Assembly (NCBI GenBank): GCA_905206195.1
Contig: CAJLGN010000106.1
Span: 1 to 5,877 of the forward strand
Length of the DNA: 5,877 bases
Direction of reading: 5' to 3'
Source of the DNA: an uncultured Roseburia sp.
GTDB taxonomy: Bacteria; Bacillota; Clostridia; Lachnospirales; Lachnospiraceae
The translations under genes were made by a program, and so were the position numbers. The notes under the pieces are model-generated. The model was not told where the DNA came from and searched no databases. It saw nothing but the letters and a program-made list of their open reading frames with translations. Below, piece after piece: positions 1 through 5,877 of the stretch (positions within the stretch are counted from its first letter, which is position 1; each line of letters opens with the position of its first letter).

Positions 1-1
1 G

Positions 2-1114
2 GGGGAGATCGAGGAACTCCTGCTGTCAAGGCAGCCCGAGCATCTCTCAAAATATACGTTTGCTGCTATATTTGTGAATAAGATTTTCACCGATCCAAAC
101 AGAAAAAGAAGAATAAAACGGATCATCATGACGGCAATTCCGATTTTGATGCTCGCGGTTACGGCGACAATTTTTCTGGCGGTGCGGCATAACAAAAAAA
201 TGGAGCAAATCAGACGGATGGAACAAGGGTATGCCGATACCATTGAATATATCCAGGCGGATAATTATATCCGGGCCAAAGAGTGCTGCGAGAAGGCGGG
301 AAAGGAGGCGCAGCAGCTCAAAGATGAAAAGATGCAGCAGGAGCTTGACCGCTATCTGAAGCTGATCGAAGCGGTGACTGAGGCGGATGACATGCTGGAT
401 AACAAAGAGTATGCGGGGGCACAGCGGGGATTTAAAAATGCGGAGAGCCGCTCACGGTATGTCGATCATATCGGATTGGATTATATTCGGGAGAGACAGG
501 CGCTCACCGCAAATTATCTGTCTGTGTATGACTTTATCAGTCTGGGGGATTCGCTCGCATTAAATCTCCAGTACGACAAGGCGGAGGGGATGTATCTGGA
601 GGCAAAGCTTCTGGCGGGAAAGATCTATTTTGACGAGGGACGGAATGCCGCCATAGATGCGCTTGACAGACTGTATGCGGATCAAAAGGCAGAAAAAGCA
701 GCTGCCGATGAGGAGATGCAAAGGCAGATTACACAGGAGGCCTCCGCCGCCAACCATGTGGCATTGGGCGATGAGGCGTTTGCACAGGGGGACTATGAAA
801 GTGCAAAGGTATATTATGCCACAGCGGCGGAAAAATACGGGGAATTGGAGAATAAGGTACAGCGGGAAGCTGTGGAGGAAAAGCGGAAGGCGGCGGAAGG
901 TAAGCTCGCAGGGAAGGCTGAGAAGGAAAAGGAAGCGGAAGGCTATATGGCACAGGAAAAGGAAGCGTCGGCGGCAGGTGATTTTACAGCCGCGAAGCGT
1001 TATTGTCTTCTGGCAAAGGATATTTATGCATCCTTGAAGGAGGATGAAAAGGTGGCTGAGGTGGAGCGCAGGCTGGAGGCGCTGGACATCAAACAGTCGG
1101 GGTCCCAGGGGTAG
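2..1114 (+). CDS. Membrane-anchored TPR-repeat protein, C-terminal part (5' end cut; possible PP2C-type phosphatase upstream)
   Basis: The frame is open from base 2 to the TAG at 1112-1114 (370 codons). A GTG at 74 could pass as a start but has no Shine-Dalgarno sequence, and the 24 codons before it read as normal protein ending in a hydrophobic strand (YTFAAIFVNKIF), so the gene almost certainly begins left of the window. A basic patch (RKRRIKR) precedes one membrane helix at about bases 122-184, so the positive-inside rule puts the missing N-terminus in the cytoplasm and the long tail outside. The tail carries five copies of [DENQ][YF]-x2-A-x6-A, at bases 263, 407, 569, 791 and 980, typical of TPR hairpins. 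They are separated by Lys/Glu/Ala-rich, probably helical or coiled-coil, stretches. TPR domains usually bind proteins, so this is probably a scaffold or sensor tail. The residues before the membrane helix resemble the last strand of a PP2C phosphatase, but too little is present to be sure (about 0.4). A kinase or other signalling domain is an alternative. Confidence 0.88.
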   Translation, partial: GEIEELLLSRQPEHLSKYTFAAIFVNKIFTDPNRKRRIKRIIMTAIPILMLAVTATIFLAVRHNKKMEQIRRMEQGYADTIEYIQADNYIRAKECCEKAGKEAQQLKDEKMQQELDRYLKLIEAVTEADDMLDNKEYAGAQRGFKNAESRSRYVDHIGLDYIRERQALTANYLSVYDFISLGDSLALNLQYDKAEGMYLEAKLLAGKIYFDEGRNAAIDALDRLYADQKAEKAAADEEMQRQITQEASAANHVALGDEAFAQGDYESAKVYYATAAEKYGELENKVQREAVEEKRKAAEGKLAGKAEKEKEAEGYMAQEKEASAAGDFTAAKRYCLLAKDIYASLKEDEKVAEVERRLEALDIKQSGSQG

Positions 1115-1167
1115 GAAGTGGGAGAAGCGCGGGGATAAAATGGCAGGAAGCTCTCGAAAAGAGAAAG

Positions 1168-1174
1168 GGAAGGT
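1168..1174 (+). promoter_or_regulatory. Ribosome binding site before the 438-residue gene
   Basis: GGGAAGG(T) lies 5 to 6 bases before the ATG at 1180 and 8 to 9 before the in-frame ATG at 1183. Either can be the start, and the products differ by one Met. It is the weakest ribosome binding site in the window and follows the only gap of any size (65 bases). I see no convincing promoter or terminator in that gap, so read-through from the upstream gene is the simpler view. Confidence 0.65.
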
Positions 1175-1179
1175 GTTAC

Positions 1180-2496
1180 ATGATGCATCCGAGTGAATTT
1201 GATATGAAGGAATATATAAGGAAAAGAATGCTGGAAATCACACAGCTGGAGGATCGTGCTGCCTACAAGGAGATAGTGGGAAATCTGTTGTTGGAGCTGT
1301 ATGAGTATAATAAAAATGCTTATCAGAAGCTGGAGGAGAGAATATTAAATGAATATAGTCCTGAGCAGAAAGAATTTGCCATTCATATTTCTCTGACAGA
1401 CCGGACCCACTATGATGCAACCGATACATTTTTGTACCCTATGGCAGCGTGTGACACGGACAAGACAGAGATTTCTTTTGCAGAGGTGAAGACGGCATTG
1501 AAAGAAAAAAGGGAGCTGAAGCTGTATACCGTTTATCTGGAAAAACAGGCATCTGTCATCTATCAGCTCCTCCACAGCGACAGGACATTTGGGGGCGTGA
1601 TTAAGACGCGCAATCGGGAGTGCGCGGCAAAGTTTCGGGTGGAGCAGAATACGGAATACATGGAGTTGATCAAAGAGCTGTATGATATTTTCGGATTGAA
1701 TTACCAGCCGTGGTCTACGGTCTGCACGGCCTATCTGGCAAAAATGCTGGATGTGTACCTCTGTCTGGCAGAGCCTTTGCAGGAGGAGGAAATCATGGAG
1801 ATTCGAATTGACTTTGAGGAGTACGAGGCGCATATCCGGTATGATATGGTACCGCTGTGGAATCTCTCACCAATGGCAGAAAAGACCAGCACTTACCCAA
1901 ATCCAAGTACAGACAAAATAAATTTTGAACATCAGATTTTTTCCCACCGGCTGAAGCAGGGATGTGAATACCTGATCCGGAACACGGAGGCGGAGATTAC
2001 CAATATCCGCAGGCAGAATGGAGACATTTTTATTACCTGCCCCGTGGATATACCCTATGAATGGATTCTTTACCAGGTGAATCGGCAAAGAGGAACGGAA
2101 AATTATCCTTATCCAGTTTTGTCGAATCAGCATAAGGACAGCTTTGCCGGAAGTATCACAGAGATGTTCAAAAGAAGTATAAAGACAAAGGGGGAGCTGG
2201 CTCGTCTGCTAGAGTCCTTTGCGTATCAGGATTATGTGGTGTTTCAAGATGCCTGCGTGCAGAGTGATGTGCCGTCGGACTGCGCAATGTGCAGCTATAA
2301 TATGGACGGCTTCATGCAGGATGAACTGCGTGTGGGAAATGCAAGACAGGCGCTGGTGATTGATTTTGCGCCAGTCGATCCGGAAAATTATCTGAACGAG
2401 GATATCATGAGTTTTCTGGTCACACAGGCACAGAAACTCTTTCCGGAATACTACTGTGTCGGCCAGCTGGTGGAGTCAGGAGGGGGCGTCAGATGA
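1180..2496 (+). CDS. Conserved-looking soluble protein of unknown function, 438 residues
   Basis: I do not recognise a defined domain. There is no signal peptide or membrane segment, so it should be cytoplasmic or part of a soluble assembly. Residues 1-57 are strongly helical and charged. Residues 63-125 look mixed alpha/beta (for example EFAIHISLTD, ELKLYTVYLE). Residues 158-200 are helical (MELIKELYDIF, YLAKMLDVYLCL). Residues 205-300 are beta-rich and contain a PLWNLS segment at 225-230 followed by a Pro-rich loop. Residues 320-355 are helical, and residues 388-430 carry an ALVIDFAPVD strand and a final helix. A C-x8-C-x2-C cluster (C359, C368, C371) could bind metal. Its stop codon overlaps the next start by 4 bases (ATGA), so it is translationally coupled to the following gene. 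I recall similar Lachnospiraceae proteins under the uninformative legacy name 'normocyte-binding protein', but cannot verify this. The coding frame is secure from its length, ribosome binding site and coupling; the function is unknown. Confidence 0.9.
   Translation: MMHPSEFDMKEYIRKRMLEITQLEDRAAYKEIVGNLLLELYEYNKNAYQKLEERILNEYSPEQKEFAIHISLTDRTHYDATDTFLYPMAACDTDKTEISFAEVKTALKEKRELKLYTVYLEKQASVIYQLLHSDRTFGGVIKTRNRECAAKFRVEQNTEYMELIKELYDIFGLNYQPWSTVCTAYLAKMLDVYLCLAEPLQEEEIMEIRIDFEEYEAHIRYDMVPLWNLSPMAEKTSTYPNPSTDKINFEHQIFSHRLKQGCEYLIRNTEAEITNIRRQNGDIFITCPVDIPYEWILYQVNRQRGTENYPYPVLSNQHKDSFAGSITEMFKRSIKTKGELARLLESFAYQDYVVFQDACVQSDVPSDCAMCSYNMDGFMQDELRVGNARQALVIDFAPVDPENYLNEDIMSFLVTQAQKLFPEYYCVGQLVESGGGVR
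2478..2486 (+). promoter_or_regulatory. Strong ribosome binding site inside the end of the upstream gene
   Basis: AGGAGGGGG ends 6 bases before the ATG at 2493 and lies within the last codons of the 438-residue gene, where it encodes a Gly run near the C-terminus. It fixes the start of the next gene at 2493, inside the ATGA overlap (TGA at 2494-2496). Confidence 0.85.
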
Positions 2497-3209
2497 ATTT
2501 TTTGTGGGATATGGTGATTCGGGCGGGAGAGCAGGGAAAAAAGGAAGAGGAACTGCTTTTTGTGCAGGCAGAAGAATACAGCCCTTTTTTTGAGCAGGCA
2601 TTTTCCTGCCTGAATGAAAACCGGATTGACACCGATGTGATTGAGCTGAATCTTTTGTATCGGTATGCAGATATTTTTCAGGATATCCTCGGCAAGACCG
2701 TGCACGAGGAGGGGGTCCGGGGGGAGCGCGAACTGGCAGAGTTCCAGAAATATCTGATAGATGCAGCCCTGCACACACTCTTGTACACCGACTTGAGATA
2801 CGGAATGACAAAGCGGGATATGTATATCCGAAGGCTGCTGGAGGAATTGAAAAACGGGGCTTTCTGGAGAAGGGGCGCAGAGCGGTTCTCCTGCATAGAA
2901 AGCCGCAGACAGAGCCGTCTGGCCGCATTGGTGCTGACACAGATGCAGACCGGCTCATCTCTGCGCATTTTCCGGCGCTCCCTGTTAGTTCTTTTTCCGG
3001 ATGCCATACTGTATCAGGTTCGGGAGAATAAGAAGCAGCTTTTGCTCTATCTGAAGAATTCCAAAACAGAGCCGCTGCAGGAGGCACTCGGCTTTGTGCG
3101 GGATATTTTTCTGCCCATCAGCTATCAGCTTCGGGTATTCTGGGAATATCACGTCGGCATTATCGGCATCGAGGCCGCAATGAAGATCGACGAGATCGCA
3201 TTATACTGA
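2493..3209 (+). CDS. Helical protein of unknown function, 238 residues
   Basis: The start is fixed by a strong AGGAGG site and the 4-base ATGA overlap with the preceding gene. No signal peptide, membrane helix or catalytic motif is evident. The protein is predicted largely helical. Residues 28-66 (EYSPFFEQAF..., ELNLLYRYADIF) and 82-120 (LAEFQKYLIDAALHTLLYTD then KRDMYIRRLLEELK) look like packed helices. An Arg-rich middle (residues 126-162) is followed by a strand-like block (SLLVLFPDAILYQV, QLLLYL, about 163-187) and a C-terminal segment with FLPISYQLRVFWEYHVGIIG (about 206-225). That last pattern, Pro then an alternating aromatic/hydrophobic strand, loosely recalls the ends of phage tail protein I (gpI/YmfQ-type) baseplate proteins, but it is only a visual resemblance. 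The tight coupling on both sides suggests that it works in fixed stoichiometry with its neighbours, probably as an assembly subunit. Function is unassigned. Confidence 0.88.
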   Translation: MNFLWDMVIRAGEQGKKEEELLFVQAEEYSPFFEQAFSCLNENRIDTDVIELNLLYRYADIFQDILGKTVHEEGVRGERELAEFQKYLIDAALHTLLYTDLRYGMTKRDMYIRRLLEELKNGAFWRRGAERFSCIESRRQSRLAALVLTQMQTGSSLRIFRRSLLVLFPDAILYQVRENKKQLLLYLKNSKTEPLQEALGFVRDIFLPISYQLRVFWEYHVGIIGIEAAMKIDEIALY

Positions 3210-3214
3210 GGAGG
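3209..3214 (+). promoter_or_regulatory. Perfect AGGAGG ribosome binding site overlapping the upstream stop codon
   Basis: AGGAGG begins at the last base of the TGA stop (3207-3209) of the 238-residue gene and ends 6 bases before the ATG at 3221. Ribosomes terminating on the upstream gene stop on top of the next initiation site, which favours coupled translation. Confidence 0.9.
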
Positions 3215-3220
3215 AAATCC

Positions 3221-5836
3221 ATGGATAAATACACCTATATACTTAAACAGGATTCTGTCAAAAAAGAGGAGCCATGCTATTACGGGAGGGAGGAGCTCGA
3301 GTTGATGACAACCTTCCAGCTGCGCGATATCTGCTGGAGAGAGAAGATTATCAACGGGATACAATCCCCCCTCGATAAAGATGAATTGATCCGTCAGATC
3401 CTCCGCTTCCGCGGCAGAAAAGAGCACCTGTTTATCAAAGAGGATCACCCCCAAGGGCTCAGACGCCTCGAAGACCTGCTTGGGACCGCCCGTATTTATG
3501 AACAGCCGTATCCGGTGAAAGGGTGTGCAAAAATTATAGCCTATCATGGGATTTCGATTGATTTTTTTGATGGATTTACCATTGGCTATCAGCCTGAGAT
3601 TGTAGACACCAATGCGTTCTTAGTGAGCGGAGGTGAGATCTGCGCTATTTTTCAGATCCGGCAGTGGAAAGGAAAAAAAGATCGGCTTTACCTGGTGAAA
3701 TCGGCGGAGCTCTCATGCAGGGAATCAACGGTAAAAAGCTATCAGCTCTACTGTATGGATCGGGTGCAGTCGGACTGGATGTATCAGCTTTACCAGGAGA
3801 GTTTTGACGTGCTGCCGGAGCATCTGCACTTTTACAGGGTTCCCGTTATGGATTTTCAGGTGAGGGAGCTCTTTGAGAGCAATATGCCGCTGGCCATTGA
3901 TTTTGGAACCACAAATACAACCGCAGGGACCTATCTGGACTCCAGCTACATAGACCGCCTGACAGGGGACCCGGTGAAGGAGAGCCTGCGGGTGAATGAT
4001 GTCAATTATGTCATGTACACAAAGGAAGACGGGGAGGCAACGCCTGTTTTTCCGTCCGTTGTGGGTGTCACCAATATTGAGGGAGACAATATACAGTATG
4101 TGTTTGGGCATCAGGCAAACCGGCTGTTTCACATGAGCTATATCGATGAGGGGTTCTGTGTTTTCTATGACGTCAAACGGTGGATCAGCGACCCAGAAAA
4201 AGAGGAGGAGTTGGTAGATCGAGGCGGACACCGCCGTTTTGTAAAACGCAAAGAAATCATCAGGGCGTTTCTTACCCATGTGATCTCCTGCGCCACGCAG
4301 CGGTTCAAATGTAGATTTGCAAGTCTCCATATTTCGGCCCCGGTAAAGCAAAAGCGCCTGTTTGTGAGGCTTTATAAAGAGATTCTGCCAGAGTACCGCA
4401 TCGAGGAGGAGGATATGCTGGATGAGGGCGTGGCGGTGCTTTACAACTCTATCTCTGAGATGATTGCACAGAACCGCTATCACAATCAAGAGCAGCAGAG
4501 GGCGCTGATTATCGACTGCGGGGGAGGGACCACAGACTTGTCCTCCTGCCGTTTCACCATCCAGAATCAGAGGGTTTCCTACCGCATCCGCATAGCCACG
4601 GCCTATGAGAATGGAAACACGGATTTCGGGGGAAACAACTTGACCTTTCGCATCATGGAGTTTTTAAAAATCGCGTTGGCAGGAGAGCTTGGCGCTGCAC
4701 AAGACCCCAACGGTACACCGGGGGAGATCATAGATGCGTTTGGGACGGATATTTTCCGAAGCGTGGATGAGGAGGGCATAGATGCGCTCTACCATCTCTT
4801 GGACGAAGCATACCAGAGGGCCGAGACGGTCGTTCCCACCCGATTTAAGGAATATGAGCACAGGAGCAACAGCGAGTACTTTGCGGTAAAAAATAATTTT
4901 TATTTTCTGTTTCACCTGGCGGAGCAAGTAAAAAATATTTTCTACGGAAAGGGAGATGACTTGAGGATTGCCATATCCAGCATTGAAATCCAGGAGACGG
5001 CAACCCGGTGTCTTCTGGCAGACCGGTTTAAGCTTTCTGTCTGGGAAGGCGATCAGCTTACAGTGCTGAAGGATATCCCAACTGTCTATATCAGTATCCA
5101 ACAGATAAACAGGCTGCTGCAGGGCGATATTTATGGTATCATCCGACAGTTTATCGAATCGCCCTATGAGAGTGGGGAGCTGCAGGAATACACCATCATG
5201 CGTCTCACCGGACAGTCCTGTAAAATCGATTTGTTCCGGGAGGCGCTAAAGGAATTTATTCCGGGAAGGATCATTGAGTCCTCGCGCAGAAATAAGTCGC
5301 TGGCTGAGGGATATGAACTGAAGCTGATGTGCTTAAATGGGGCAGTCAAGTATCTCAAGGATAAAAAGTATGGATATGCAGATATTGAGATATCCAATGA
5401 ACAGCCCGCCTTCCCATACCTTGTGACAGCAGTGACCCACACGGGGGAGGAGCGGACACTGATCCACAGCCTGAACCGGACAAAGACATGGGGTTATATC
5501 GCCAGAAATATGACGGACCTCACATTGCAACTTTATTTAAAGGATACAAATCACCGCATCCGACACAAATACAACTGTTCCTTTGACTCCAGTCAGTTTC
5601 AGATTGTGGAGGCGGAGGATATTGTGGAGAAATACGGAGGAACAATCGCCCAGGATGATGTGGATTCTATTGTGAATAAGGAGCTGCGCTCCTTTGTTCT
5701 GGCAGATGAGGAGCGCTGGGGCTTTCTGGTCGTCCCGATCTTAAGAAAAGAGGAGAGGCTTATGGCGGGACCGGAGCAATTCTTTTTGTTTGAGACAGAG
5801 AGCTGGATGACCAATTTCTTTGATGGTACAAAGTAG
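3221..5836 (+). CDS. Hsp70/actin-fold ATPase with SAP-like N-terminus (SrfB-like), 871 residues
   Basis: The ATPase core covers roughly residues 222-690. The phosphate-1 motif is IDFGTTNT (D227, T230, T231); FYDVKRWI carries K319, matching the catalytic Lys of DnaK (K70). ISAPV (371-375) and DEGVAVL (E402, matching DnaK E171) follow. Phosphate-2 is IIDCGGGTTD (D432, D439), NTDFGG is at 466-471, and an adenosine-type motif, MRLTGQSCKI, centres on G664. All key ATP-site residues are kept, so ATP binding and hydrolysis are likely. Before the core, residues 24-65 form a helix-turn-helix pair ending SPLDKDELIRQIL, like a SAP motif, then about 150 beta-rich residues. After it, about 180 residues lack the Hsp70 linker and substrate-binding domain pattern. 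Proteins of this size and fold are often named 'virulence factor SrfB', a historical name that does not show a role in virulence. There is no signal peptide, so it is cytoplasmic. It probably acts as an ATP-driven chaperone or assembly switch for the products of its operon (inference). Confidence 0.9.
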   Translation: MDKYTYILKQDSVKKEEPCYYGREELELMTTFQLRDICWREKIINGIQSPLDKDELIRQILRFRGRKEHLFIKEDHPQGLRRLEDLLGTARIYEQPYPVKGCAKIIAYHGISIDFFDGFTIGYQPEIVDTNAFLVSGGEICAIFQIRQWKGKKDRLYLVKSAELSCRESTVKSYQLYCMDRVQSDWMYQLYQESFDVLPEHLHFYRVPVMDFQVRELFESNMPLAIDFGTTNTTAGTYLDSSYIDRLTGDPVKESLRVNDVNYVMYTKEDGEATPVFPSVVGVTNIEGDNIQYVFGHQANRLFHMSYIDEGFCVFYDVKRWISDPEKEEELVDRGGHRRFVKRKEIIRAFLTHVISCATQRFKCRFASLHISAPVKQKRLFVRLYKEILPEYRIEEEDMLDEGVAVLYNSISEMIAQNRYHNQEQQRALIIDCGGGTTDLSSCRFTIQNQRVSYRIRIATAYENGNTDFGGNNLTFRIMEFLKIALAGELGAAQDPNGTPGEIIDAFGTDIFRSVDEEGIDALYHLLDEAYQRAETVVPTRFKEYEHRSNSEYFAVKNNFYFLFHLAEQVKNIFYGKGDDLRIAISSIEIQETATRCLLADRFKLSVWEGDQLTVLKDIPTVYISIQQINRLLQGDIYGIIRQFIESPYESGELQEYTIMRLTGQSCKIDLFREALKEFIPGRIIESSRRNKSLAEGYELKLMCLNGAVKYLKDKKYGYADIEISNEQPAFPYLVTAVTHTGEERTLIHSLNRTKTWGYIARNMTDLTLQLYLKDTNHRIRHKYNCSFDSSQFQIVEAEDIVEKYGGTIAQDDVDSIVNKELRSFVLADEERWGFLVVPILRKEERLMAGPEQFFLFETESWMTNFFDGTK

Positions 5837-5843
5837 GGAGGGG
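5837..5843 (+). promoter_or_regulatory. Ribosome binding site before the gene cut at the right edge
   Basis: GGAGGGG lies directly after the TAG stop at 5834-5836 and 5 bases before an ATG at 5849. The stop-to-start gap is only 12 bases, so the operon continues past the window. Confidence 0.75.
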
Positions 5844-5848
5844 AGTAT

Positions 5849-5877
5849 ATGTTGATACAGGCAAATCCAATTTTTAA
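5849..5877 (+). CDS. Start of the next operon gene (3' end cut), product unknown
   Basis: An ATG follows a good ribosome binding site 12 bases after the Hsp70-like gene. Only nine full codons are present (MLIQANPIF) before the window ends, too few to identify a family. The call rests on position: same strand, strong ribosome binding site, and the tight spacing seen throughout this operon. Confidence 0.65.

Noticed and set aside
657..1037. A + strand 126-codon open frame overlapping the TPR tail in another frame
   Set aside because: Its translation is almost all Arg, Lys, Met and Pro, as expected from shifting a Lys/Glu/Ala-rich coding sequence, and the TPR motifs belong to the main frame.
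1130..1142. GATAAAAT, considered as a -10 promoter box
   Set aside because: It is a poor match to TATAAT, no TTGACA-like box lies about 17 bases upstream, and the operon arrangement does not need an internal promoter.
1150..1164. Short inverted repeat (CTCT-CGAAA-AGAG) in the 65-base gap, considered as a terminator
   Set aside because: The stem is only four base pairs, A-rich rather than G+C-rich, and no T run follows. It is not a credible intrinsic terminator.
1140..1196. Small ORF of 18 codons (ATG at 1140, stop at 1194-1196) bridging the 65-base gap into the next gene
   Set aside because: There is no convincing ribosome binding site at a sensible distance and the peptide has no recognisable leader features. 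It probably occurs by chance, though a coupling leader cannot be fully excluded.
2476..3087. Antisense open frame of 203 codons opposite the 238-residue gene
   Set aside because: Its Pro/Ser/Arg-rich, low-complexity translation is typical of a reverse-strand shadow, while the + strand gene has a strong ribosome binding site and coupling at both ends.
3725..4489. Long antisense open frame of 254 codons within the Hsp70-like gene
   Set aside because: It lies wholly opposite a gene whose motifs are clear. The translation is Cys/His/Leu-rich without domain pattern, and I see no ribosome binding site for it. It is a by-product of codon bias on the other strand.

Overview
The window looks like a stretch of chromosome from a Gram-positive anaerobe of the class Clostridia, most likely a Lachnospiraceae-type gut commensal. 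The reasons are the intermediate G+C, AGGAGG-type ribosome binding sites before every gene, tight same-strand packing, and protein style (Lys/Glu-rich, with a Hsp70-like 'SrfB-type' protein of the kind I associate with that family). No rRNA, tRNA, CRISPR array, insertion sequence or clear terminator is visible. The taxonomic call is inference.

Layout: every credible gene is on the + strand and reads as part of one operon that runs off both ends. (1) Bases 2-1114 are the C-terminal part of a larger membrane protein. The reading frame is open from the left edge through a possible GTG at 74, so the gene starts outside the window. It has one membrane segment followed by five TPR-like hairpin motifs. 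The cut-off N-terminal part may be a PP2C-type phosphatase or another cytoplasmic signalling domain. (2) After 65 bases comes a 438-residue soluble protein of unknown function (1180-2496). (3) A 238-residue mostly helical protein of unknown function (2493-3209) is joined to it by a 4-base ATGA overlap. (4) An 871-residue protein (3221-5836) contains a complete-looking Hsp70/actin-fold ATPase core, with all six key nucleotide-site residues kept. The core is flanked by a SAP-like N-terminal helix pair, a further N-terminal domain and a C-terminal domain that does not look like a Hsp70 substrate-binding domain. (5) A new gene starts at 5849 and is cut after nine codons.

How they may work together: a membrane-anchored TPR protein, two uncharacterised soluble proteins and a dedicated Hsp70-like ATPase in one translationally coupled operon suggest a multi-protein assembly with its own chaperone or ATP switch. 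A contractile-injection-type or other envelope machine under phospho-signalling control is one possibility. That is a hypothesis: no sheath, tube, spike or secreted substrate gene lies in this window, and the test is to read the flanking genes.
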